Shown here piece after piece: positions 34,668 to 48,244 of a DNA stretch of 64,000 nt. The stretch lies in assembly GCA_016165875.1 (NCBI GenBank), contig JABBOT010000013.1, positions 16,374,368-16,438,367 on the forward strand, given 5' to 3'. Each line of letters opens with the position of its first letter. The stretch's first letter is position 1. The position numbers and the translations under genes were made by a program. The stretch is from Acanthopleura granulata. Its lineage: Eukaryota > Mollusca > Polyplacophora > Chitonida > Chitonidae. The notes under the pieces were generated by a model. That model made no database searches and was not told the DNA's origin. It saw only the letters and a list, made by a program, of their open reading frames with translations.

Positions 34668-34965
34668 ACTTATGGGACCACCTCAGTGGCTTAGTGCTTG
34701 GAATATCCGCCTTGAGGTCTTGAGATCTCAGATGAATCCCTTGCCGGGTCATACCAAACACTTTAAAAATGGTACTTGTTGCTGCTTCGCTTGGTGCTCA
34801 GCACTGAGCTGCAGCATGGGGTGCTCCAGTGAGGCAACACTTTGGCGACATGGACTCGCCCTGCAACAAGAAGACTCAGTAAATATATATATATATATAC
34901 ATTCATTCCAAGGACTCCTTGTCATAAAACTGAAACATTTTGAGTACGACCTAAAACCCAAGCGT
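34668..34965 (+). repeat. tRNA-derived SINE, diverged
   Basis: 'ggaccacctcagtggcttag' at the start and 'ccgggtcataccaaacactt' follow the plan of the SINE at 47148-47490. The tail contains 'tttgagtacgacctaaaacc'. An (AT)n tract lies at about 34884-34900. Confidence 0.6.
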
Positions 34966-36398
34966 ATATACGTACATACTTTACTTACATTAAGCTTGTC
35001 CAGGAGATCAGTTTCGTGACAGGCTAGAGTTCTGGTCTTCTTTAATAGTTTGTCTGCCACTTCAAGCCCAGATATTTGCCAGGTACATGTTGTGGTTGCC
35101 CTGGACTTCATCCAGGAGCTGTTCTTTCTTCAGTCTCGTTGAGGTTCAAATCCGGCTGCGTGCCAGGTATCTGGTAAGCCGTTTTGGTTTCCCCAGACTC
35201 TTTGTTCAAATTATTTCTCCCACAAATCATGCTGTTTGAAATCATACACGTCTACAGCTTACATAGTATTAACATGAATATTTTGCATTGCTATTTACCG
35301 CATATGCTACAAATTCAATGTAAAACAGATGCTAGTATCTCCGTTGCCATCATATGCCCATTCTATGGTATTGAGCTAAGGATATGTTACTGACATAAAC
35401 AGTAAGCATCGATTTAACACTGTTGTTGCCAGAAAATTCCAAAATGTTGGTTTATGTCCTAGCGGTATACAAAAGCCTTGTTTTATGCCTGACTCAGGGT
35501 GAACAGTTTAGAAAGTACTGTGTGTTCTAGCCCATGCCTTTGTCTTGCAAGATGGAAAGGATTTAATTAATGTCAAGTGTGATGTGTTCTGTATATCCTT
35601 TGTGCTCTGGGGGTAAAATTACTGGGTTGGTTGTTGTGCTGTGTAAAATACGCTCAAAAGTAGTCAAATGCAGATTTCAGTGTTTTCTTCCAAATTTATC
35701 CATTTGTCACCGGCCTAATATGAACGCATACCTTTCTTTATCCTGCCTACTGGTTTTGAATGTGATGGCGTCTTACATGGATAACTGTTGTACATGTCCG
35801 ATAAAGCCAAACTGCCATTTACTAAATAACGCTTTTTATTCAAGAAAGATGAGATTATTTTTCATGGTAATGCATGTCCCAAGAACTGTCCATCGAATCT
35901 GGGCAATACGCGAAGTAAAGCACTCTTGGGCGAACAATATTTTCAGTATGTAAGTAGGTTCTCGTCGTTTGCCTCCGTTGTTGATCGGTGTTTTATACCC
36001 AGTAAGCAGTGACATACCAAACCGCTAAGCTAAAGCCCTCCCGTCTGGTATGTGATAACTTGACAGGTACAACCGTGATCAAACACCTCAAACTCAGGCG
36101 ATAGCCTTTGTACGTAGAGTACATTTCGAGAGATACAATCAATGAAGTTAAACCGATAGAGCGCCATTTGATTCAAAATGTAATCTCTATGCATCTAGCA
36201 TGCATGAATTAATGAATCATTGGTGTTTTAACTCCATATTCAGCCATATTATGTCGAGGACAGAATGTCAAAGAAGCAGTGCATGATTTGCAACAGGAGA
36301 AAAAATATAAACCTGCCGCCGAGTTGTCAACCATTGCGGAACTTTGCCGGTCAGTAATGGCAAGGCCAATTTCCAAAATTTCCTTTGTTCACTTGCAG

Positions 36399-36838
36399 AC
36401 TGTCAAGCGACAGATGTACGTGGGTTTAGACCGTTAGATACGACAGAGGACGCTGATATGCCCGCGGATCTAACAAGCCAAGGCGTCCGCACCACTAGGA
36501 TTCCCAACCTCTCCCAGAAGTCCCAACACATTGTCGGTAACATGGTCAGTGTTGTCTGCATGGTTCAGCGATGGCTGTGGCACAGATACAGGGAGATGAG
36601 ACATTTGGAACGTATGCCAGCGGCGGACCTGGACAATTACCTAGCGGAGTTTTTCTCCCGGGTTAGGCGGACAGACGGGATGGAGTACGGCGCGCACAGG
36701 CTCAGTTGCTTGAGGTCCAATCTGGAACGGTTCTTGAAGGAGAACAATTATCCACACTCGATCATAAAGTCTGTGGAGTTCTTTAATAGTCAGGTGGCAT
36801 TTCAAGCCAGAAGAAAATCAGCGCATAACTTTCGGTGA
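36399..36838 (+). CDS. Alternative terminal exon B (recombinase-type DNA-binding domain)
   Basis: The acceptor is 'tttgttcacttgcag', phase 1, with junction codon G|AC (Asp). It encodes 146 residues, the shortest of the ten, and ends in TGA almost directly after the domain. The domain spans about residues 31-140: RTTRIPNLSQKS, VQRWLWHRY, MPAADLDNYLAEFF, then NLERFLKENNYPHSI and SQVAFQARRK. The predicted isoform is 433 residues. A SINE immediately downstream (36880-37065) supplies AATAAA at 37049, which could serve as the polyadenylation signal. Confidence 0.86.
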
Positions 36839-36879
36839 AACTGGTTTCGAAGGGTGGATGGGAGATATGGTAATCATCG

Positions 36880-37065
36880 TGGTTTTGGTGATATTGAACT
36901 CTTCCGTACGTCACACGTGGGAAGGTCTGCCAGCAACCTGCGGATAGTGGTGGGTTTTCTCCTGGTTCTGGCCGGTTTCCTCCCACCATAATGCTGACCG
37001 CCGTCTTAGAAGTGGATAATTCTTGAGTACGGCGTAAAACACTAATGAAATAAATAAAATAAATC
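36880..37065 (+). repeat. SINE copy, well preserved
   Basis: It contains 'acgtgggaaggtctgccagc', 'ttcctcccaccataatgctg', and 'ttcttgagtacggcgtaaaa' followed by an AAATAAATAAAATAAA end. It lies just after terminal exon B and may act as part of its 3' untranslated region. Confidence 0.85.
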
Positions 37066-38910
37066 TTCCGTTCGCTCTCCTGTAGTATCAGCCGGACGTC
37101 GAACATGTATCTCGATACACTCTTAGTGTTTGCAGAATTTAAAAAGGAGCACTCATCAATTCACGTGCTTGCAATTGCTGGAATGGATCTTGCATTACTC
37201 TGTCTTTACTCTGAAAGATATACATGTAAGAGGGTCCTGTTTCATAATGTGATCTAGGGCCACGGCATCTTGACGCAAGTTTAGCTGACGATATAGCTGT
37301 TGGGTTTTGAAACTGTGTTACACGTGTTTTAGAGGGGATAGGGTGTGTCAGTGATTTCTACATTCACGAGTGCATTCATATTACCAAAGCACATGATGCA
37401 TTAGCACACGAGTCTAAGCGTCAGTGAGACATTCGTATGCCACTTGTGAACCATAAAGAGGTGTTCCGATAATCGAAGCCTATATGGTAACATTTATCAC
37501 AGACCCTGATGTATTCATTTTACTGACTTGTATTTTTATGTGCTCAATTTGCTCACTCTTGACTGAGGGTGTTGAACAGGGTGGGTATACGGTATGATGG
37601 TTGGCTGTTTCACATGTTAGGTCATGGAGTTGCTATGTAATGAAAGAATTTCATAATTACCTTGAAATTACATCTTGCACTAATAGTCGACTTTCACCTT
37701 TATGTTGATGGCCGTGCGCATCATCATGTATTGTAATTGTCGCTTATGAGTCCTGTTTCAAGGCTCAGAGTACAAGTATTCAGATGTAAATGTAAATCCT
37801 GGCGGTTGGATGACATAATCGTGAAAAGTTTTTGCGTGACCTAACGAGGTCAAATGGATAACAACTTATGTTTATTTCGAAGCAACGTTTCGTTACAGAT
37901 ACCAATACCGTTTTCAAGCATAAATCATACAACTATAGATACTTGTTATGCTTGACAACGGTATTAGTATCTATACAGAAAAGTCGCTTCAAAATAAACA
38001 GAAGTTGTTTTCCATATAACCTTGTGATGTTATCCGGCGCAACTTCTAAATACCTCTCAAAGATGTTTTTTGCGTCGTTGTACACGAAGTTCAGATCGCG
38101 AACGTTTTCCTTTGTATATATAGCTTCGTTGTCTGCATGCATACTTAATCACGGTTAGAAATCATCTGTAGTTATATGATTCCTTAAAGGCTTCAAACTA
38201 GCAAACCAACGCACATGTATAATTTGCTTAAAATGAGTGTACAGTTTCATTCAAATTTAGATGTTTATCATATTTTCCTGTACCTTCTCCGGCACCTTTG
38301 CACAGTCATGTTCTTATTCTTGTATCCTTTAATTTTGTTGTGGTGCTGTACATAAGGATGTAAAATTGGTCGACAGTGACAAGGTAGGTGTTTAGCCGTA
38401 GACGTGACGCCATGCAATGAATTTAAACGACTGGAAGGTTGCCTTATGCCCTAGGATTGCTGTCTGTGTAAATGTGTGAAACTAGACATGCAGTAGTAAA
38501 CTGCATCTCCAGAAGGCTAAACCTAGTTTAAAGAGCTCAGTCAATTGAAATGCTCATTCCGCTCCTTACAGTCAACAGATCTAAATAGTGAACACAATAA
38601 TCACTGCATCTTGCAGATCTCATGCTTTTCTCCACAATTGACAAACCACCCTTCAGTGATATTCTGGGATTACTATTTCTTTTCATTGAACTCATGACAC
38701 TTTTCAAAGTTCAAGGCCTGGGCTGTTGTTTAAGACATTAGTACATAAGCAGAAACGAATCTTCACCTTTTAAATAAGCTTTCAGGGTCAGTAGCCCCAA
38801 GACCCATCCACCAAATACTGCCCAAACCGAACTTATCCATTCTCAAGAACTGAGAAACTAAATCAAGTGAGAATCCCGTGAGTTGAAGTAACTTTCCTTG
38901 GCCGTTGCAG
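37066..38910. other. Intron/intergenic between terminal exons B and C
   Basis: No repeats of note and no exon are recognised. Short open frames on both strands lack any domain. Confidence 0.5.
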
Positions 38911-39527
38911 GCAGGCGGACTGACGGATATCCCCGAGAAAGTTCAGACGCTGAAGTCAGAAAGCACGCGAATGAGGACTGGCGCCAATACTACCGCAGTT
39001 GTCGTGTCGGAGTCTCAACGCAGGTGTCAGGTGGATCAGCCGAGGACGGCTACCCAGCGCGGCTCTCCAAAAGAGCGATCCGGACAAGGGTCCAGCAGTC
39101 CGGAGAAAAGTCTCAGCAAACCGTGACCAACCTTGTAGGCGCCGTGTGGACTTTTGAGCAGTGGCTGTGGAAGCAAGGCGAAGAGAGAGAAACTGAGAAA
39201 ATTCCAGCCGAAGAACTGGACAAGTATCTGGAGACATTCTTCGGCATCCTGAAGAAGCAAAACGGCACGGACTACGATTTGGGATCCTTTATACGCTTTC
39301 GTTCGTACTTAGACCGGTACCTGAAAGAACACGGGTACCCGCACACTATTAGTAAATCCCCGGCGTTCTATCGAAGCCAAGCAGCCTTCAGAGCGAGGAA
39401 AAGTACACTCCCGAGAAGCACGAAGATGAGCAGGCACGTCGTTGCCTCCGCGACGTCAAGTCTTGCTCGGTTAGAAACAGTTGCGTCGTTTCAACCTGGG
39501 TTTTCGCCTACCGTTGGGACTGAGTGA
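38911..39527 (+). CDS. Alternative terminal exon C (recombinase-type DNA-binding domain)
   Basis: The acceptor is 'tccttggccgttgcag', phase 1, with junction codon G|GC (Gly). It encodes 205 residues. A charged leader of about 45 residues precedes GYPARLSKRAIRTRV. The domain continues with FEQWLWKQG, IPAEELDKYLETFF, SYLDRYLKEHGYPHTISKSP and SQAAFRARK, to about residue 165. A Ser/Thr/Arg-rich tail of about 40 residues is unique to this exon. The predicted isoform is 492 residues. Codon use is noticeably GC-richer than in the flanking intron. Confidence 0.87.
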
Positions 39528-40074
39528 CATCTTCAAGCGGTAGAATAGGACTTCAAAATAAGTAGTGGACAAATGCTTTTACCACAGGATTATCCTTAGC
39601 AACATTTGCCCGGTATCAAACTGATAGCCTGAGAAGTTCTTCTCAATGTGATTTTTTCCACCGGAAACAGATACATGTACGCTGTTTGATTCTGGGGTTT
39701 TCCCCATGCCACAGACCCTGACTGACCTTTTCCGAGCCTAAGAATAGTGTTTGAAAATACTTCGTACACAAACGTATTTTACTGCAGGGTGTGCGTTGCA
39801 AACGTAAATCTTACGGCACATGGAGCTAATAGTAACAAGGATTCTTCGGAATATGATGTTATTTATTGACCTGCTTTCTGTGACCAATCCCCAAGCAATG
39901 AACTAACTAAACATTTCGAAGTTCTTTTCCAGCATGCCACAACAACAAAAACCGACACGTGTATGTATATCGCACAGAATGTAGCTGCTGTTCAAAAAGA
40001 TTATCTCGTTATGTTGCTCAGCCCCAAGACGTCACTTGTCTCACACGTATCTATGTTTGCTTGCTACATTGTAG

Positions 40075-40592
40075 CTCCATGGAGAGAAGCCGGCAGGAGC
40101 GGTGAGGTGGACGCGTCAGTTTTAACGAACCCTTTCTTGGACAGGACAACGTTGAACAAACTTGGCCTGTATCCTCAGCAGTATCCAGATTTTCTGAAGG
40201 ATGAAGCCATTCGAAGTCGAATCGTGGACATCGAGTCTAAATCCAACGACACCGTAGTGCATCTAGTCAGGACTGTGGCGACACTGGAACGCTGGATGTG
40301 GTACAAATACAACGAAAACCGTCACATTGAAGATCTTCCGGCAGATGCTTTGGACAAATACTTGGAGGAGTTTTATCCGCTGTTGAGAAAACCAAGCGGC
40401 GAAGACTATACACCTGATGCCTTCTCTAACTTCCGGTACTACGTCGAGCGGTTTCTTAAGATGCACAAATACCCTCATTCTGTTTCAAAATCGCCGGTGT
40501 TTTTCAAAAGCTCACTGTCCTTCAGACGTGCAAGAAAGGCAATAGCTCTCAGACGTGAGCAACGTATAAATGTGAAAGCTGCCATTTTCTAG
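40075..40592 (+). CDS. Alternative terminal exon D (recombinase-type DNA-binding domain)
   Basis: The acceptor is 'tttgcttgctacattgtag', phase 1, with junction codon G|CT (Ala). It encodes 172 residues and ends in TAG. The domain covers about residues 32-160: LYPQQYPDFLKDEAIRSRI, TLERWMWYKY, LPADALDKYLEEFYPLL, YYVERFLKMHKYPHSVSKSP, then SLSFRRARK. A short basic tail follows. The predicted isoform is 459 residues. It lies only about 550 nt after exon C, the closest pair in the array. An AATAAA is present at 41320. Confidence 0.87.
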
Positions 40593-43322
40593 TCGATAAG
40601 CCAGAAACTAAACTATGTGCATTTGTTAAACATTCCTAAAGGAGCACAGGTTTTTAAATGATTGACATTGCTTCAACATTGAATCGTGTCAGGTTGCGTA
40701 GCTGTACAGTCTGGGTGCAGAGGAAAGATGTTCTTGAACATTCCTGCTGTTACAAAATGCATTAATACCTTGTTGAGTTTTAATTTGTAAGTGCCATGGT
40801 TAAGGAAGAGCTCGTTGGTTTATTGACCCTTCCGGGTGCCAACGCCGTGGTATACGGGCTTATACGTCGATTCAGTCCCCCAATATTCTGTAGCCATGTA
40901 TCTACACACTGACCTCCATGTATAGCGACAATTTTGAAAGCATTGTATGGAAAAATAATTGTCTAACTGAACGAGAGCTAGAATGTGCAGATATGTTTAG
41001 TTTTACATGGAAAGTATATGCAACAGTAGACACATCCGTAGGTTCATTCCAACCACCTGTACCATTTGTTTTACTTCTGTTGCATTCTGTCATGTCAGGT
41101 GTCATGAAGTTCCAAAAAGGTATTTCTTTTTCAGCTTAATTTTAATTATCATAACTGTTTTACGGAAAATTGGAAGTCTTTAATGTTATTGGTTAGATAA
41201 GAGATGATGCAGAGATCAGATGCAACCTTTGTTGATGAATTTTAACATGGGAACATTCAGCAATACTATTGTTTTACACAGCGACATTATGTCTCACTTG
41301 TCTGCCCTCACGATGTGGGAATAAACTATGTTTATCAGTGACATTTGATGCATTGTGTTTAATACTTCAAAAAGACATGTTTGGTCAGTTGACCAGTAAC
41401 AATTTGTCTTACCTGTCCAAGGTACGAATCCCTCTGGGCGTCACAGGAATCTGACTGTGATGGCACCATAATTCCCACATTGCCGGTTTACCATGGTAGT
41501 TGCGTGCACAAAATATGCTGAAGTCCATTCCGCAAGGCGATTTCTGACCAAAGTCGAAGTTAATTTGGGGCCGTCATAGTAAGACAGATATATGAAAATT
41601 CAAACGTCCAATACCAAAAGCCAAGGATAGGGAGGAGACTTTGATTCCTGTCAGAAGTGGCATAGTGGTATCAGATCCATACATGGCGTTTCGTGCAAGC
41701 TGGCCAAAACTCGCAGTTGATGGTGGACTGTGGTGTACGTGAGCTCTGGAAGCCGAGAAGATGTGGGAAGGCTGTGAGCTAAACACGAGAACTGTGAAGA
41801 AACATAGTCATAGATTATATCATGTAACGGATGGAGGACAAATCGTGTTAGACGCTTTTCTCCAAAGTTCTGCCAAGGGTGTATGGTTTTTAATGATGGG
41901 AAGCCATTGCAGTCAAGAAACGGGCCAACAGATTCTATAGTGAGGCCTGTCTTATGCATGGTTGCGGGTTTTTTGTGGTCCTATAATGGTTCAGCGTGAC
42001 TCGGCACGCCGCGGTGTGACACCTCTCCTTCAATGTCGAACATTATTTAAAACAAGGATGATCAAATAGTGCTGGTAAATCTGTACGGTATCGTCGCTGT
42101 AAAATACCATCACTAAATGGCAGGGAAGTATGGAAATTATGAAACACAACGAATTGGACAAAACATATATATTATTCTAACTAGACAAAAAAGGATAATT
42201 TATTAACCGCATTGATTGTCAAAATGGAACATTAAGTGCAGCTAACTAGAATCCCAGATTATCTGGGTTTGAATTCACATAGCTTAGTGTAAAAAAAGAC
42301 AAAAACCGACAAAAAATTCTTAATGGTCATTTTGAATTTCCGAAACTTTTGTCATCTCTGGTATGCATACATATAATTCCAACTAGGAAAACTCTACGAC
42401 CACATTATCACTAGACACAAACACGCACACTGAGAGACATGCATTTCAACTCAACCAGAAGCATCCTGCTTTCATGTTAAGATCTCTTTCGACTAATAAT
42501 GTTTCGACTAACAGATACATGTAAGTCGTCGCTTATGTGCAAAGCGTCCGCTCGGTTTACGCCTGAACATGAACACTTTATCGTGGCTGCTCTGGTTTCA
42601 CAACTGGTGCTATTGTCGTTTATGCCTAAGGTTTTTATTTGTCAGTGAAAAAGGTAGTGCCTTTACTTCCTTAGGAGTTAGCTTTTGATATGCTCACGTC
42701 AGTGCTTGCAGGTCAAAAGTGAATGCGTGGTGTCTTCTTTTCCTCATATCATTATCCTAAGATTTTGGTAGATGTTTCTTATCTGCCATGTTTAGGGTTC
42801 AGAAGTATTTATGCGTAATTTAAGACTTAACAGAGAAGTTTTACATGAATCCATAGGCGCAGCGAAACGTATGTGTTGTCATTCAAATGGCCAGTATTGT
42901 TCCTGTGAGTCTGAACTGTAGATGAGAAAAAGAAAGTTTTCTTATTTCAGGTCACTAACGAACCGAAGGTATCTGTCTAGTGTAATGGCTTCAATATAAC
43001 GTAGTTGTTGTCTTGTGTATGAGATCTTTATACAGGTACGGCGTGTACGGCTGTGCTGTGTTCACCTAAGTAAACATTACCTTGAGTTTGTGGTGAAGAT
43101 GTTTTTTCAAGAATGGGTTCACGAAGAGAGCAAAAACGATTGAATGAATATTGTTCATGTATTTAAAGTTTAAGAGAGGCGTTGAAATCGTAAAGCTGAG
43201 ATATCCTCTATTCACGCAGTAACGATGGCATGAAAGGACAAGATTTCTCTCTGTCCCTCTCTCTAGAAAAGATTAGCATCAGTTTCCTAAACAAGTTTTC
43301 TTCTTTCCTTGCTACTTTGTAG
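40593..43322. other. Intron/intergenic between terminal exons D and E
   Basis: Nothing recognised apart from a candidate AATAAA at 41320. Open frames near 41574-41959 on the minus strand have no domain. Confidence 0.5.
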
Positions 43323-43828
43323 CTTCCCTGGGTATTGACAGTTCCCCTCACGACGCGGTAACCGCGAAAGGCGAATATCAGCAGAAGTGGAAATCGGCCT
43401 TTGGCGACGGTGGTCTCTTTCCTGCCAACTGTCGTGATCATTTGTGCGACGAAGCCATTAGGAAGCGAATCCCCAACATATGGGCAAAGTCCAAATGTAC
43501 CGTGGTGCATTTGGTACGGTGTATTGCCACTGTACAAAGGTGGCTATGGTGTCAACACAAGGAGACGAGACCCGTGGAAACGATTCCGCCCGAAACTTTG
43601 GACGTGTTTCTCTCGGAGTTCTTTACGATTCTCAAAAAGTCTAACGGTGACAATTATAAACCAGAGGCTTTCTCCAACTTCCGGTGCAATATTGATCGTT
43701 TCTTGAAGGAAAACAATTACACTGATTCGATCACAAAGTCTCCCTTGTTTTGGAAAAGTCAACGGGCATTTAACCGTACCAGGCAACGTCTTATGGAAAT
43801 AGTCCGAGAAAGTGGGAAATGCACATAG
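43323..43828 (+). CDS. Alternative terminal exon E (recombinase-type DNA-binding domain)
   Basis: The acceptor is 'tttccttgctactttgtag', phase 1, with junction codon G|CT (Ala). It encodes 168 residues and ends in TAG. The leader of about 30 residues is Gly/Asp/Lys-rich and has no methionine, so an independent start upstream of the domain is unlikely and splicing is required. The domain reads LFPANCRDHLCDEAIRKRI, TVQRWLWCQH, IPPETLDVFLSEFF, NIDRFLKENNYTDSITKSP, then SQRAFNRTRQ. The usual PH after NNY is TD here. The predicted isoform is 455 residues. Confidence 0.87.
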
Positions 43829-44339
43829 AGAGCAAAATGTCACCGGTTTCGAGCAAAGAAAATCATTTGTCGCTGTTTGACTGATATTTGGTACGGGGGA
43901 GAAGAGACTGTTGTACATGTATATGAGCTAAAGGGACCAGAAAGAGAAAAGCTGGAAGACAAATTTACACTGAGTGTTTACATTGGCTTTATGCTCCTCT
44001 GTACGATTATTTCACTCCATCTGTTGTGAAGATTAATGGAAAGTTCTATTTTGTCTTGATCTAATCGTAATCGTCTCGTAAACATCTTAATGAAGAGAAT
44101 TTTGTAGTGATATGAATTTTCTCACATGGAACAAACCTGTATTTTGTCCCGATTTCTTACTGTAGATAGTCAGAAAGAAGTTCGGTCTGTATTACTTGTA
44201 TAATTCCAGTATAATCGTTGTAACCCTTATCAAAACAAGTGGTAATATGCGTCAGTTCTCATGAAGATATGTAGCAAAGGGATATGCATGCCTTCTATGG
44301 TAAGGCTACTTACCATAAAGGCACTGGTTAATCCCTTGC

Positions 44340-44600
44340 CAGAGATTAATGGCTAACTGCTCAAAGCGCCCTTGTCTTTCATCAGTCATGAGGTAGCGTG
44401 TTCGAATCCAGGTGCTGCCGATTCGTCCACGGCTTTAACTTAGTATGTTTGGCAGATGCCCTGTCAGGTGCGGTGGTATATATGTACCCATTAACCTAGC
44501 GTGTTCGAATCCAGGTGCTGCCGATTTGTCCACGGCTTTAACTTAGTATATCTGTCAGATGCCCTGTCAGGTGCGGTGGTATATATGTACCCATTAACCT
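44340..44600 (+). repeat. tRNA-like SINE head with 103-bp tandem duplication
   Basis: The block from 'tagcgtgttcgaatccaggt' at 44394 repeats at 44497 with about four differences, for a period of 103 bp. The motif GTGTTCGAATCC is a good RNA polymerase III box B. No canonical tail was found. Confidence 0.75.
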
Positions 44601-45420
44601 GGACTCAATTGTATGAGTGAAGTATTGTCATGGTGTGCGACCTCAAATCAAGTAAATATATGTGACCTTATAAGTGTACATATTACTCTGCTTGGTAGTA
44701 GCTTTGACTTTGTGTTAGGGTCGAGTGTTCAAAAATTAGAATTTAATATTAATTCCAGTCTCATCCGAATGCAAAACCAGTGGAATGTTAGTCCAGGGTA
44801 AAGCTACGTGTAATGTTAGGCTCCTACAATAATGCACTTCTGACCAGCTGGGCCGTGGAATTTGTCGACCTCACTGGGCACACTTACAGGTGTTACCCCT
44901 CCAAGAAGGGAACGACGTAGGGTTTAGTTTCAATAATACTCATTTGTTTGGTTTCCGTGACAACTGGATGGGGATTGTGGGATTTGGGTATTCTGTGGTT
45001 CTTGAATACTATCATGACTAAGTGGGGTACTTTTGCACATCTAATTATAGATTAATTTCCAGTAGTAGGTCTGTTTATTGTATGGGAGTATGGTAAGGAT
45101 TAGCATCTTTGAATGTGTTTTGCTTTGCTGTTCACTTGAAGCGAACCGGTCTGTATTAGCTGACATCAAAGTATTGATTGCACGTAATACCTACACATGT
45201 ACCTGTTGGCATTAAGTCTATAAGAGCCGTAAAGCTTCATGTCGTTTTGAAGCCCAAGCATATTTGTGCTCAGGCGCTGTGCACAAGCGATGTTGTCGTG
45301 TCCAAAGATTTGTACGTGTTATAGTGGCATGCAAGATTGAACCCTATGTGAAGTGCTGTAGCTTTGTCCCTGTTTTTGAAGCTGATAGTTATCCCCTTCT
45401 TGTCCTGCTTCCTTTGTCAG

Positions 45421-45893
45421 CGTTATTCCACCAGGGGACGTTGACAGCCGTAGCCCCAGGAGGGACAGACCCAACTGGTCAACTTCAGGACTTGTACCCG
45501 AGCGATTACCCTGACCGGCTACACTACGACACCATTCTCAGCAGGATTCGCAACGTGGAGAGCAAGCACCGCCAGACGGCGCTACATATCGTGAAAGCCG
45601 TGGCCACCGTGGAACGGTGGATGTGGAAGCGTCATGGAGAAACGAGGAGCATCGAACATATGCCGACGGCGCAATTGGACGCGTATCTGGTGGAGTTTTA
45701 CGGCATCCTGAGACGGCCGGACGGAGCGGACTATACCCAGGCGTCCTTCTCCAATATCCGCTCCTTCATCGATCGATTCCTCAAGGAAAACAACTACCCT
45801 CATTCCATAACCAAGTCACCGGCGTTTTACCTCAGCCAAGTAGCTTTTACGCAGCGTAAGAAACAGTTATCGGTGTTAGTACTTCGGCAATAG
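45421..45893 (+). CDS. Alternative terminal exon F (recombinase-type DNA-binding domain)
   Basis: The acceptor is 'tcctgcttcctttgtcag', phase 1, with junction codon G|CG (Ala). It encodes 157 residues and ends in TAG soon after the domain. The domain spans about residues 25-150: LYPSDYPDRLHYDTILSRI, TVERWMWKRH, MPTAQLDAYLVEFYGIL, SFIDRFLKENNYPHSITKSP, then SQVAFTQRKK. The predicted isoform is 444 residues. The local sequence is clearly GC-richer than the surrounding intron. An alternative acceptor 'ttccaccag' 23 nt downstream would break the phase. Confidence 0.87.
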
Positions 45894-47147
45894 AATGCAA
45901 GGGTCCAGATGTCGAGGAGCTGTGAATCGAGAAAAGATAGCAGTTATGACGAAGGTGATAAGTGGTGTATCGAAAAGAAAATGTACTTATTTAGATAGTG
46001 ATAGATGTAGTCAGCTGCTTTGGTAAGAAAGTGCAGTGATATAGACGTGGATAGGTAATGCATCGACACTAGAATGTAACGATTCGTCTATTGATAGTGC
46101 ATGGGTATTAGAATGCGATGAAAACGATTTTGGAGATGGATATTAGGGCTCACTGAATCAGATTTAAAATACTGGAGGAAGAAGGATTTGTGCCATTCGT
46201 AAGAGAAATTTTTATACAGTATCGTACTGTTTCCGATTTCTTCCCGACATACGTTGTCATGGCTGCGTGTGGAGGACTTGATCATTTCGCAGAGAAAAGG
46301 AAATGACATGGCAGTTTAAAGCAGTCAGGCTTTCCTGTGTGGAACCAGATACATGTATGTGCCATTAGTACAGGTGTAGAAACCGTTCGAAACTGTACTT
46401 ATCTGAAAATACCGCTGCCTCTTCAGTGAAATGTTAGAAGACTGTTTGCCATGTCCACATCACAAAGCAATGAACGAGAACCTGTTGTGCATTTAAACTG
46501 TGCCTCACCAACAGCTGGTACTCGACGTGACTTTGTGTGCTCCCCCCCCCCCCGTCATAATTAAATACGAAACACACCAGATGTAGGCTTATGTAAGAGT
46601 AGAACCCTTGAGTGGAACTTGCCGAAGTCCACATTTACCATTTATCCAGGACTTCGTGACGTGCAGGTTTTTTGGAGTAAGGTTACAAGCTTATCCATTG
46701 TGTGTGTTTCCATGTCGGTTGAAAGGATGTAGCAACCAGATCTCGCAACGCGTCCATTTCTGTGGTAGTGCAAGAAGAGAACTGAAGGGCAAAAGTATAT
46801 GTACATAGTTTTCAGTTTTGGACAGGCTCTCGTCTGAGCCTTGGGCCTTATATGTTATTTGAATCACGTCAATTTCGCTTTACTTTCGAAAAATAAGGTG
46901 TGATAACATACACATAACGTTGACATTTAAACATGGCCTCGTTAGATTCCAGATCCAAGTTGTCGACAGAATTTTATAAATATTAGCTCGAGAGAACGTT
47001 ATATTTGCATTGGAAACCGGAAGTTTGGTAGAGTGCGTTCATGCATCACTGTGTGTCAGACTCTCTCTAGATGACGGAAGTCTTTTGAAGGTTGTGAAAT
47101 AGAGGTGCCAAATTCATGAACCATAGCTCCTATACATGGGGACCCGC
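45894..47147. other. Downstream of terminal exon F, nothing recognised
   Basis: A C-run of about 12 nt is present at 46543-46554. No exon or dispersed repeat is recognised. Confidence 0.5.
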
Positions 47148-47490
47148 CAGGATAGCGCAGTTAATAGAGCGTCCGCTTTCGAACGGGGAGATCTGGGTTC
47201 AAACCTGGGTCATCGGGTCATCCTAAAGACTTTAAAAAATGGTACATCCTGCTTCCTCGCTAGGCGCTCAGCAATAAGAGGATAGAGGGTGGACTGGTCG
47301 GCCCGGTGTCAGTATAATGTGACTGGGGGTGAGGGGGCTTGTTGGGTGTCTTCGGCAAGTCGTCTCGGTGAGGCAGCACCAGATAAAAGATGCGGTGGAA
47401 ATCCGTCCTGCACTAAGGAGACACCGCCTTCGTATAAGTGAAATATTCTTGAGTAGGGCGTTAAACAATAAGCATTCATTCATTCCTACA
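47148..47490 (+). repeat. Full-length tRNA-derived SINE
   Basis: The head 'caggatagcgcagttaatag' fits box A and 'tctgggttcaaacctgggtc' fits box B of RNA polymerase III promoters. The body includes 'cctgcttcctcgctaggcgc'. The 3' end 'gaaatattcttgagtagggc' is shared with the other SINEs of the window. It ends in (CATT)n at 47473-47486. Confidence 0.88.
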
Positions 47491-48244
47491 CATGGGGATG
47501 GTAATGAAAGACTGGACACTGGATGAGTTTAATAATATATGGTTTACCATTGTATGTGTTTTGCATTATTTTTCCAGTATGATTTATCGTGGATATTTAT
47601 TTTTAATTCTTTTCTCTTCGGCGAGAAATGAAAAGATCATTTTTATGATCCTTGGTTATGCTCACACACATTATTTTTATCGTTACTCCCTCATTATCCC
47701 ATTGAATGTTTGCCCAAAGTGTATCCCTCTTATTCATTTAGTTAACAACATACCTTGTTGTTTTACTCTTGTTTGTGTTTTATTTTCACTCTTTTTTTAA
47801 CAACAGTGTTTTGCAATACCACGAACCACAACTACTTTTTGGTTATGAAACCTTTACTTCTGTCGTGTCATGCGAACTACTTTTCTTCGGCTCATACACG
47901 TGTATGGAATGAATAAAGTGATGAAGAAGCATCTGAAAATCAGTTAGCTTTAGTTTTCCTGTCCAAGTAGGTTGTAGTAGTGTAATATCAATTTGTGATG
48001 TAGCATAAAACTAGTATTAATCCCAATGTCGTGTCATATATATCGACGTGAAATTCGTGTAAGATCAAATTTTAGAGCGAGATTTGCATATCATGAGGCA
48101 GAGCCTGTGATATCACTTCGAAGAAAATCCATTACCCTATGCATATCCCGATTCCCCGTATTCGAACAGGGCATATACTTGAACAGCTGAGCTGACCTCT
48201 GTACATTTAATACATGGTCTAAGTATCTGACTTGCTTCAGCTAT

